A DNA stretch of 64,000 bases, taken from Cunninghamia lanceolata. Taxonomy: Eukaryota; Streptophyta; Pinopsida; Cupressales; Cupressaceae. The first letter of the stretch is position 1. Each line of letters starts with the position of its first letter. The DNA lies in NCBI GenBank assembly GCA_027924645.1, contig BSBN01001150.1:868001-932000 (forward strand). The letters run 5' to 3'. Made by a program: the position numbers and the translations under genes. Below the pieces are notes generated by a model that worked only from the letters and a program-made list of their open reading frames with translations, did not search any database and was not told the DNA's origin. Shown one piece after another: positions 24,376 to 33,488 of this stretch.

Positions 24376-25418
24376 ATGTCGCAGCCACATATGGATAAAT
24401 GGGATGCAAAATTCAAACCTATTATGTTCGCTAAAATAGGGTGTACAACAAGATGGGATACACAGAGGATACTCATTCAGGTAATATAGATATAGAGGAA
24501 TTTAGAGAAAGAATTGATGCAAGAGAAGATAGCCCCATCCTACAGAACATAGTGGCATCAGGCTTATATCATGCAGCCAATTTTTCTTATTCCACATAGG
24601 CTTTCGACCTTATGGTTGAGTGTACACTGAATTATGATGTTACTACAAGGAAAGTATCGAAACAAGAGAGGATGAGGGCATAACTAAAGTATTCCATTTG
24701 CCAGTTTATCAACCCATTTATGTGTCAAACCTAGATGCATTAGCAAAGGAATTTGATCACAACAATAAGGTCTGTAGGAAGGTGATATACCAGGGATGGA
24801 GAAGTTCAGATAATACAGCCAGGGCAGCTACCAAAATGGCACAACACTTATATAAGTTTGCTCTGCAGGATGAGGGGGCTGATAAATAGTGGAACCTTTG
24901 AATCCTGGATGTTCGGACTAATGAGGATGGTTATTGAATCTGAAGAAGATCAAGCAAAGGTCCAGTGGGCTAAGATTATCAGTGATACAATACATGACTA
25001 GATGGTCAAGTGGAAGGAAGGTAAGGGGATGATCTTCAGAATGACATCCTACTTAGTATATGCTTGTGCAGTGAAAGGCACATTTTATGGCCTACAAACT
25101 GTAGGAAGGATGGGTAGATTACCCAATGAAAAGACTCCCTGGGAGCATTATCCCCAGCTGGAGAGAAGACTTTTAGTTTAATATTACAAAATGGTTAATG
25201 ATTGCTTACTGATGCACCTAGTTCGACTTATGGAGGGAGACAAAACCAAATAGTTTTAAGTGGGTGCTACAAAGGCAATCAGTGTATATGGCTTTTCGTT
25301 CATCCAGGCCAAAACTTATTCCTACATCCAGATGGAAGGTTTTAGTGGGAAACCTTATAAACTACCAAGGTACTCTTCAGACAAGGTAGTATTAATAGAG
25401 ATGATGAGGCAACAATTG
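24376..25418 (+). pseudogene. Copy 1 of a large repeated gene family, N-terminal segment
   Basis: The frame starts MSQPHMDKWDAKF and continues, with several stops and small frameshifts, through KVFHLPVYQPIYVSNL and IHDxMVKWKEGKGMIFRM to GKPYKLPRY and IEMMRQQL. It stops only because element A is inserted. I do not recognise a named domain. The blocks IHD.M..K.G....F and VYGF...P..LP.Y align by eye with copy 2 (VNEMHQQMLALKNGQ; RVYGFTMRLHLLPIY), so both descend from one family. Mean reading-frame damage is about one stop per 100 codons. The protein would be about 1,100 residues when whole. Function unknown. Confidence 0.7.
25414..25418. other. Target-site duplication AATTG of element A, left copy
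   Basis: Matches 28499-28503. Counting it once joins codons ...CAA CAA TTG to CCT ACA TTT in the same frame, which confirms both element ends. Confidence 0.95.
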
Positions 25419-26092
25419 TGTCATGCCCACATTTCCCATGCGGTCACAACACGTATTCACGCGTGTCATGTCCACATGCGTCATGATACGAACTATAAAA
25501 TTTTTTCTCTTACTACTCTGAAAACCCCCTCGCACACATAAGCATGCTCGGTGGCGTATGCTTAAGGAGTAAACAAAGCAGTTGTTAGTGGGGTATTACA
25601 CTCACGAATTACATTTGTACAACAGTTGTTTTAGGTGATAGATCATTTTTCAACAAAGCACGATCATTTGCCCTCTCTTCCATTTCTCTAAAATTTAATT
25701 TATATATATATATATGTATATATACCGCCATTATCTCAGTTCACTTTAACTCACAATTTCATTAATAAGTTCCTTAACTGTAAAGAAAGTATAGAATATA
25801 TATATATAATAAATATATATATAATTTGTTAAAACAGATTACTATCCAATAAATCATTAAAAACAGAGCAAAGAGTTAATTTATTTTATTTTTACAAATA
25901 TAAACATTGTATTTCCGAATTGCAACTCTAAGTTTAAGCATCTATTCAATTCGTATTGGGGGCCTCGCCATACATTCCCACAATGGCCTACCTCTTGTTT
26001 GTATAAGGGGTTTAGCCTCCAAGAGATAGCCAACATAAGAACAAGATCACTAGGAAGGTAAGTGGATAATGACCAGCCCATACTAGTCCACA
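25419..26092 (-). repeat. Element A 3' LTR (674 bp)
   Basis: The minus strand starts TGTGGACTAG immediately after the purine tract and ends GGGCATGACA at the target site. An alternative, shorter LTR would start at TGTAATACCCC (25600), but no purine tract precedes that. The first 60 plus-strand bases (25419-25478) are repeated in inverted form at 28439-28498. Confidence 0.65.
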
Positions 26093-26618
26093 CCTACCCC
26101 CATCCTCAAAAGTTTCCCACGTCTGCTTCCTTATATACACTCCACCAGAGGTCGCTCCATTGACATGGCAAGAAGAACATCACAACATATGACCAACACT
26201 TGTAAACAAAAATAATCTAGCTTAGCCACCACAAATAACAAATATACCAAAAGAAAGGAGTTTCAAAATCCAACAGTAAAATAAATAAATGCACGCCATT
26301 CCAACAATAAATCAACCATAACCACAAGGATTACGTGAAAAATAGAGAAATCAAAGATGTGTGGCTAAGCTACTTTCAGACAAGATTAAATAACATGGTT
26401 GGTCCACACAGGCAAGATACGAAAAGATCACCAAACAACCGAAAGAAATAATAGCAATCCAAGAAAGTGCACATTACATCACTATGTGACTAACATTAAG
26501 TCACCAATAAGGAAGGAGGGAAACACGGTCACTACATGTGTTATGCAAACACAACCAATGCAATAACATCATGTAGGTAAGTATTATCAATGCGCCTTCA
26601 CGTACTCTTACGTGGAAT

Positions 26619-26698
26619 CGTGTCCTTCTTAAAGGTAACACGTCATCAATATAGTACATCGTGCCCTTCTTAAAGGTACACGTCATCATTAGAATGTA
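26619..26698. repeat. Two-copy 41-bp tandem repeat inside element A
   Basis: CGTG(T/C)CCTTCTTAAAGGTA followed by CACGTCATCA occurs at 26619 and 26660. Confidence 0.8.
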
Positions 26699-28406
26699 AA
26701 TGTCTCTAGGATACTACACATCCACTCAAATAAGATACCAAGGTAAGAATAAACCTGCACAAGTAGCATGCCCTCAAGCAAATCACATGCCCATACCAAA
26801 ACATAACCAAAATCCCATGTCAGATGTCATTAGTACCGTCAAGGAAACAGAGCATGATAGGAAAGCACTATGGGCCTCTCAAAGGTCCATTCACTAAGGA
26901 GAAGTAGGGGGTACTCTGGCATAGGAAGGTATGGTTGGTTGGGTTATCCCAAACCAATGCCACAACATGTCACCATAGCTTCCTAAGTTCTTCCTCTCCA
27001 CTACTTAACTCCACACATGTAAGGTCTCCAACTCCAAGATTGGACCTTATAGGGTGTACATACAAATAGCCACACAATCATGAGTCCATCATACTTGTAG
27101 TTATACACTCAACCCATGGATGGATACCCAGTATCGCAAGCTCATGAGTACACTAAGCATGTACGGGATAATCACAACACATAGCAAACATGTTCATAAC
27201 AAGTATTTACATCCACAAGGTAACACATAACACAATTCTCCTGTAATGTTCATTACTTAGTGAAGAAGGACAACTTTCATACCCCAAAGTCACATAATAA
27301 TTACCATAAAGGTTCTCTAAGAAATTTACTCAAACATAAACTCAAATTGGAATCCAACCATGACTTCACATTTAGAGATAAGGCAACACCCTCAAGTAAG
27401 TACACCAATTTACTAGCTATGCTTGATAGATCATAATCGAACCCAAACAACATTATTTCAACTCACAAGATGGTGACTCACAACACATCACATATCATAG
27501 AGTTAACGATAACCCATATAACACTACATATGCACTACGAAACCACCACACATTTATCTAACACAAGGTTCATAAAGTAGAGGTATGTCATAGGAAGAAT
27601 CTAATAGCAAGACCACGTCTCTAATTTTACTATTCTACTTTATGAAGCCCAAACATCTTTTCCGCACAAGGTATACATAACATGATATCACGAAAACAAA
27701 GTTATAAAATGTAAAATTTTATTTTGTAGAATTACTTTACAAAAATGTCGCCAAGCACACAAATGCCTTATTGAACAATTTTGAGGACATATGTTAATTC
27801 TTAACAATTTGCCATGCATAAAACTAATTTTCACCTCTTTCTTTCTTAGTATTTTTACAAGGTAATCTAATGAAATCACACATGTAACAAATTACACTCT
27901 TAAAATTTAAAGCAAGATACACTTCATGCAATCTTTTCTAGTTATCAATCCAAAGGAAACAATGCCAATTTCTAATGATAACAAGGGTTAGGGATTCAAG
28001 AAATTATGCCATTCAACCTTATGATAAACACACGTCAAGTTCACAAGGCAAGAATAAATCAAATGGGCATTAAGATGTCACTACTCTCCACAAAAATACA
28101 CAAGGGCGAGGAAGGTTCCAATGCAATCCCTCACCACCTAGACCAACTGTCTCGAGAGAACAATTGACTAAGAGGATCACAAACATCACAAAACACAAGA
28201 GGAAGACTTCGATAATCGTGTGACAAGGCCATCAAGATGATAACACAAGAGGATGGGTAATCCTCCAAGGTGAAGGTTAGTCAACTAACCACAACCTCAC
28301 TCTCTCGTAGCTACATGTAGTAGAACAAGGGTCAAATCATGCTCAACCCACTCCATGTCAGCCTAAACAACACACAAACCCCAGAGCTCCCAATGTTGAA
28401 ACATGT

Positions 28407-28418
28407 GCTCTGATACCA
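28407..28418 (-). other. Element A primer-binding site (initiator tRNA-Met)
   Basis: The minus strand reads TGGTATCAGAGC exactly, separated by TT from the GGGCATGACA terminus. Confidence 0.9.
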
Positions 28419-28420
28419 AA

Positions 28421-28498
28421 TGTCATGCCCACATTTCCCATGTGGACATGACACGCGTGAATACGTGTTGTGACCGCATGGTAAATGTGGGCATGAAA
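28421..28498. repeat. Element A right terminus: U5 end plus 60-bp inverted copy
   Basis: 28421-28442 is identical to 25419-25440 (the U5 end, direct). 28439-28498 is the reverse complement of 25419-25478 with two mismatches. The two parts overlap by the self-complementary tetramer CATG. The whole 78 bp is therefore a fold-back, and both outer ends of the element show TGTCATGCCC (right end mutated to TTTCATGCCC). Confidence 0.9.
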
Positions 28499-28503
28499 AA
28501 TTG
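28499..28503. other. Target-site duplication AATTG of element A, right copy
   Basis: Directly follows the inverted U5 end and matches 25414-25418. Confidence 0.95.
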
Positions 28504-29286
28504 CCTACATTTGAAATGTTTAAGGTGAAGGAAGGGAAGCCCTATAGGAAATTTCCCATTGACATAAACTGGTTCTTGGTAGGAGCCATAGAAAATACAA
28601 GAAAAGGTGAGGCAGAGTTCAAAAGTTTGAATCTAAAATTGTTTCCACTCGCCAGAGATTATGATCCTTACCAAAGGATCAAGACGAGATTCAATAAGAA
28701 GTATAAGCATAGTGTCCACCTTAAAGACTATTGGGTAGATTGCGATGATGAACATGAGGTGAGAAGAAGAGAGTACCAAAGGTTAACATTGGATCAGATG
28801 AGGAAAATAGGGCAACTTGAAGTGCCCCCACAAATCAAAATGGATGATGATAACCTCATGGATCCTAAATATGAGGAACAAAAGATATATAATGACACCA
28901 TTTTTGCCCCAAATCTAACACAGAAGGAAGAGACTTCAATAGATGTCCTCACTGCCAAAGTTATGACTAGGACAAAGAACTAGGTTGCCAAAAAGATCAA
29001 TGAGCTTAAAGCAAAAGGTGTAGCAATCACGAGTGACAGAAAGGGGAAGAGAAAGGAAAGAGAAGAACATGGATATGATGATTTCCTTGTAGAAAAGAGG
29101 CAAATCCTACAGACAACGTTACTTGAACCTAGTTCATCTAAAGCAGCAGAAGAGATTACCTCTGAAGGAGTATCCCTAGTATATAAACCCTTTTCGCCTC
29201 TTACAAGATTGGTGCTTAAGGTGATTCCTATACTTACACCCCAAGTACCAACAACACATGAGGAGCTCCAGAAGGATATAGAGTAA
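28504..29286 (+). pseudogene. Copy 1, middle segment
   Basis: The reading frame resumes in phase from the copy 1 N-terminal part: PTFEMFKVKEGKPYRKFPID, then a charged stretch (KTRFNKKYKHSVHLKDYW, DDEHEVRRREYQRLTLDQM). An in-frame TAG interrupts it at 28981-28983. Another open stretch (VAKKINELKAKG, KGKRKEREEHGYDDFLVEKR) and a proline/threonine-rich tail ending EELQKDIE follow, then a TAA. The next bases are the AATCC target of element B. The charged, helix-prone composition continues into the C-terminal segment. Domain identity is unknown. Confidence 0.7.
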
Positions 29287-29291
29287 AATCC
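29287..29291. other. Target-site duplication AATCC of element B, left copy
   Basis: Matches 42463-42467. Counting it once keeps the frame open on both sides (DIE*NP / LQNITG). Confidence 0.93.
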
Positions 29292-30662
29292 TATTTAGGG
29301 TAAAATTGGATTTGTTAATCTTTTGTGGTTTAGATGTTAAAATCCTCCTTTCACCCTAACATTGAAGGATCTAGGGTCGAGTGGTGAGCACTATCATACC
29401 CTAGGTCACTTGCAAATGAGGGGAAGCTTGGATTAGGGAATTAATTATCAATTTTTCCTTCTCTTATGCTCAATTGACCATTAAAACCCTAATTATGCAA
29501 ATACGACAACAAATTATCAAATTACAGAAAAAGCTCTTATAGACGGGAGTAAAATACCAGATTACAGAATACCTATTTTTTGGGTTCCAAAGCGGAATAG
29601 TCGGGGACACAGGAGCAGGCGCCCAAGTCCAAGGTACCTACTTTTTCAGGGAATCTGGACCTCCTTCGGACACTGATCAGTCCTGTAACTTCTATTTTCT
29701 GGAATCAATCTGTGCTGGACACTGGAGTGAGCGCCCTAGTCTCGGAAGTGCTCCCTTGTCTGTCTTTTCTTCAGATCCTGAATCCCTGATGTCTTTCCAG
29801 CCTTCTTGCAACTCCACTTTTCACGCATGCAACACCTGTAACCTGCAATCACAAGACTTGGTTTGGGAGTTGTGGTGTTTAGAGGTTTGCTTCAGTCAAA
29901 CCCCAAAGAACACTTAAGTCTCTGAACACTGTTGTCAGACAAAGAGGGAGTGTCCTTGTGAGGCAGAGGCCAAAAAACCAAAGGAATCAATGATAAAAAC
30001 ACAATGATATGTCACCTTGTAGTGAAGCTTTCATGGAGGAAGATGCTCTTCATGCCATGAAGGAAATAATGCTCAAATATGCAAATATCAACACACAAAA
30101 CATACAAGTTTGCTCTTGCAACACAATAGAAGGCCTTGAATCACCTTGAGAATGCCTAGAGTTCACCCTAACAATCTTGTTTACAAATGAATGCCTACAT
30201 ATGTTTATATATACATCTACAAGCACTCCCACCAAGATATTTGAAATTCAAACTTACCGTGTCAGCAAAGGGGCCCAATAACGGTCACTAACTGATACTC
30301 AGAAATTGGGGCTGCCTTAAAATAGGGTAGTTTAGAGTGCATTTAGGACATTTTAGTTCATATTTTAGCATCCCAAAGAAATGAGACCTAAGTCCCATGA
30401 CAAATAGGACCTAGGAGGACCCCTTGAGTTGTACCCTACCTAAAATAGGGTAGGACTAGGGCGCAGACGCCCAAGTCCTCCCCCCTATTTTAGGCAGGGT
30501 ACAACTCAAGGGGTCCTCCTAGGTCCTATTTGTCATGGGACTTAGGTCTCATTTCTTTGGGATGCTAAAATATGAACTAAAATGTCCTAAATGCACTCTA
30601 AAGACTTGGGAGCTAAACCTTATGAGGGAAAAGCCCCCAAGGGGACATTTTCTGACATTACG
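29292..30662 (-). repeat. Element B 3' LTR (1371 bp), enlarged by an inverted duplication
   Basis: Colinear with 41215-42462 except for an extra 123 bp, accounted for by the 120-bp inverted duplication at 30331-30602. Since the right LTR lacks it, it arose after insertion or during the last round of replication. Confidence 0.9.
30331..30602. repeat. 120-bp inverted repeat with 32-base spacer in the left LTR of element B
   Basis: 30331-30450 is the reverse complement of 30483-30602 at 119 of 120 positions (the single mismatch is in CCCTACC versus CCCTGCC). The spacer, 30451-30482, contains GGGCGCAGACGCCC, itself a small hairpin. A transcript through it would fold into a long near-perfect duplex. 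Confidence 0.95.
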
Positions 30663-30677
30663 TTTAGCCCCCATTTT
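30663..30677 (-). other. Element B polypurine tract
   Basis: The minus strand reads AAAATGGGGGCTAAA directly before the LTR start (TGTAAC in the right LTR). Confidence 0.65.
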
Positions 30678-30952
30678 AATGTATGTATGAACACGAGGCC
30701 CATACATGCATTAAAGTAAGGTCACAAACACAACAAACACACCAAGCATGAAGAAAACACACCAATCACATAGAAGATAGTAGCAGGCACACAAAACACA
30801 GAGAAGATTGTTACAGTCACACAGAACACGAAGTAGACAGTCAATGCATAGAAGACACATCAATGCATGGAAGACAGAAATGATATCTTTTCTTTTCTTT
30901 TTCTCATATATATGAAATGAAAATAAATGCAAGTACTAAAAATGTAAACAAA
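30678..30952 (-). other. Element B interior, 3' part (CA-rich, non-coding)
   Basis: Degenerate units of the type ACACAGAACACGAAGTAGACAG recur up to the element C target site. It is the continuation of the CA-rich sequence at 37026-38700. No coding frame. Confidence 0.6.
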
Positions 30953-30957
30953 CCTCC
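30953..30957. other. Target-site duplication CCTCC of element C, left copy
   Basis: Identical to 37026-37030 beyond the right LTR. Confidence 0.92.
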
Positions 30958-32087
30958 TATCATGTCCCCTTTATAGTAAAAATAAATTGGTGAATTTATT
31001 AGTCCATTCCTATTTTCCCATGGGCTAATGTAAATCAAAAGGAAAAATATTTTATTTAATATTTTAATTGTAATCCCGCAAATTATAGATTTATTATTTT
31101 CGGGAGCAATTAAATATTAAATATTTTATTTAATTGCACAAGTGGGGAATATGAGGTGTAATTGTAACTTCCAAGAGTGATTTTAGGAGATCTTATGATA
31201 GGTTCCTAAAAAATAGCTGATTTTATGACAACTTGTAAGAGGGGAGTTATTTCTTATTTTTGGCCAAGAATCTTGCATGGATTATGACACGTAAGCACGG
31301 TTTGAGGGAATTTGTTGGAAATTAAATTATTTTAACTTATTTTCCAAGAGACAGACATTTGGATTTGGAGCTATTATAAATATGCAAGTATTTTATTTCA
31401 GAAAGACTTCTTGATCATTTTTACAACCTAATTTTCTTGTTTGAGCACTTGTGCTTATATTTTCTTCAGTGGACGAAAACCCATTGGAGTTGGAGGCTTG
31501 TGGACAAAAAATCATGAGTCTCAAGTGATCAGAGGATGAAAAACCTTTGGTTACAAAGAGTAATTCCATACAGGGATTGCATTGGAGCTTCACAGATTTG
31601 CAGATTTCAGTATCCAGTTTGGTGTGTGTTTGTAGGTTTTGGAGTGTGTAGTTTGAGCAGATTTCAAAGTGGCAATTTTAGATTTGTTTTAGTTTGTTCT
31701 TGATGTTTTTGTGACTGTACATCAGTCCCATTTCATTGTACTTTCATCAGAAAATCAATTAATGTAACCTTGGGTTCATTTATTATCATTTCTATGCTTC
31801 CGCGTGAAATTAGGTGTAGTGAAATTCTTAGTTTTGTATGCAGATTTGTGTCTGTGATTAAATCTGAAAAATTTCTGATATGTAACAGCATGAGGCCATA
31901 CCATTACTGATATTTGAATATATTTATCAGTATTTTATGTTTAAGAAGTTTCCCCTTTGCATTTGTGTTAAAATTGTCAATTTCAGGGTCAATCGATGTA
32001 GGGGAAAATTAGGGGTTTTGAAAGTTATTTAAAATTTTATTTTTAGATTTGATTGTTGGAAGCAAATATTTTGTTTGGGACATTACA
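30958..32087 (+). repeat. Element C 5' LTR (1130 bp)
   Basis: Begins TATCATGTCCCC (TG mutated to TA; the partner has TGTCATGTCCCC) and ends GTTTGGGACATTACA, followed after one base by the PBS. An ATTTAAT-rich U3 lies in the first 200 bp, and a TATAAATATGC-like TATA region lies near 31375. Confidence 0.92.
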
Positions 32088-32088
32088 G

Positions 32089-32100
32089 TGGTATCAGAGC
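32089..32100 (+). other. Element C primer-binding site (initiator tRNA-Met)
   Basis: TGGTATCAGAGC, an exact 12-base match to the plant iMet PBS, one base after the LTR. Confidence 0.97.
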
Positions 32101-32138
32101 ATGATCTTTCCATCCTGTAGGGTACCAAGTTGTTGATC

Positions 32139-33488
32139 ATGGGAGGATTCTTCAAATCCCTTTTGAGGAGTTTGGAAAATGATGTTTTAGTTTCCAAAAT
32201 ATCAGTATGGTTTGATGAATATTATATGAAATGTATATTTCAAAGGCAACCCTCACTTTTTATGAATAATGCAGAAATCACTGGGAAAGATTTGCCTAAA
32301 GAAGGAGTGGTTCTCAAAACTTTTGAAGATTACCTTTCAGAGGGAAAATTTGAAGTATCATTTGAAGATTATTTCATGAGAAGAAGAAAGGAAGAAGTTA
32401 AGATGGAAAAGGCTATAAATACCCAAAATCAAGAAGATGCTAAGGAGCATGATACAAAGGAAGGTTCAACAGTCACAATAGTTGAACCAGAAGAGCCAGA
32501 AAAGGACATAGAAACAGAAATGGTGATTGTGAAGCATAAAGAAAAATCAGATTTGCAAGAAATTGAAAGGAAGCAAAACTTGGAGAAATCCACCATACAA
32601 TTTGAAAGTAAAAATTGTTTGGAAATAGAAGATGTTTATTTTACTTCTAATGATTGTACATGTCAAGAAAATATTGTTGAAGTTGAGGAGGAAAAGACAT
32701 CTCTTGTTAGTTGTGAAGAGCCCAAGATGGATGGACATGCACCAATTCATGCACTATCTTCCAAACTTCCAAATAGTGAGCCATTGTTTGATTTGCACAG
32801 TAGCATTATGGATGGGTGTGCATTTGAGAAGAATATTTTGGTTAGTCCTAATTCAAGGGTTTTGAGTCACAAAAATGGAGTTGTTGAGGGTATCTCAATG
32901 AACTCTCTTTCAGCAAATGAGGATGAGCATCTTATTTTCAGCCCAAGGTATGAAAATATTTCAGATTTATCTCCTTCTATGTCACTACAAAATTCTTGTC
33001 ATCATGGAAAGCATGCTAAAAAAGGTGATAGAGTGAGGGATACAACTTGTAGTATAGGGCATGAGAACTCTTTGAGTCAAGTCCAAATTTGTGTTTTCAT
33101 GTGGGATCCAGGTAATCTCTTGAGGATTAAAGTAGTTGGAAGCATTATTGAGTTCTCCATCTCTTCCATTTGGAATGAAAGGAATTTTATGATGATTCAT
33201 ATAGGGTTTGTTGTGCTTTCTAATCACATTATGAAGGATCAATGTTCACATTTTATGGATCACTTGTGCAATCCAAGTACCACACTTGAAGAAAATATTT
33301 TGGGTAATGGTCAAATGGAGATAGGCAAATTGAGATGCTTATCATGGCAATGTGGTAAGGAAAGAAGGTGTCAATTTGATGTTGACAATTTTATTACTAA
33401 GCATGGCATGGTACTCTCAGGACCAAGCTTCATACAGGTTTTCTACCATTGGATGTATGGAGGAGTTTACAAGAAGGATAAGATTTGA
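32139..33488 (+). CDS. Element C ORF1, unknown 449-residue protein
   Basis: The best start is the ATG at 32139 (context TCATGG), giving MGGFFKSLLRSLENDVLVSK; the frame is open a little further upstream without an ATG. Residues about 60-200 are strongly acidic and charged (EEPEKDIETEMV, VEVEEEKTSLVSCEEPKMDG), as in a flexible or coiled linker. The C-terminal part is less charged and contains WNERNFMMIHIG and WQCGKERRCQF. It lies 39 bp after the PBS, where gag normally sits, but shows no Gag capsid motif or CCHC. A second-position glycine would allow N-myristoylation, although position 6 is Lys, not Ser/Thr. An intact frame of this length in otherwise decayed DNA suggests recent function or youth. 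Confidence 0.6.
   Translation: MGGFFKSLLRSLENDVLVSKISVWFDEYYMKCIFQRQPSLFMNNAEITGKDLPKEGVVLKTFEDYLSEGKFEVSFEDYFMRRRKEEVKMEKAINTQNQEDAKEHDTKEGSTVTIVEPEEPEKDIETEMVIVKHKEKSDLQEIERKQNLEKSTIQFESKNCLEIEDVYFTSNDCTCQENIVEVEEEKTSLVSCEEPKMDGHAPIHALSSKLPNSEPLFDLHSSIMDGCAFEKNILVSPNSRVLSHKNGVVEGISMNSLSANEDEHLIFSPRYENISDLSPSMSLQNSCHHGKHAKKGDRVRDTTCSIGHENSLSQVQICVFMWDPGNLLRIKVVGSIIEFSISSIWNERNFMMIHIGFVVLSNHIMKDQCSHFMDHLCNPSTTLEENILGNGQMEIGKLRCLSWQCGKERRCQFDVDNFITKHGMVLSGPSFIQVFYHWMYGGVYKKDKI

Larger units (their letters stand above)
25419..28498 (-). mobile_element. Element A: non-autonomous LTR element with two U5 ends
   Basis: 3080 bp between AATTG duplications. A PBS of exact initiator-Met type (TGGTATCAGAGC on the minus strand, 28418-28407) sits two bases inside the right terminal block, and a PPT (GAGGATGGGGGTAGG, minus strand) lies at 26107-26093. 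The PPT defines a 674-bp 3' LTR at 25419-26092. The right end has no matching LTR. It consists of the last 22 bp of the U5 end in normal orientation, fused to a 60-bp inverted copy of that end. The interior has no long ORF. Confidence 0.85.

Noticed and set aside
25591..25600. Alternative 3' LTR start of element A at TGTAATACCCC
   Set aside because: It gives a neat 182-bp LTR with TG...CA ends, but no purine tract precedes it, whereas GAGGATGGGGGTAGG directly precedes the TG at 26092.
32547..33242. Minus-strand frames opposite ORF1 of element C
   Set aside because: They lie antisense to a longer plus-strand frame with a better start and position after the PBS.
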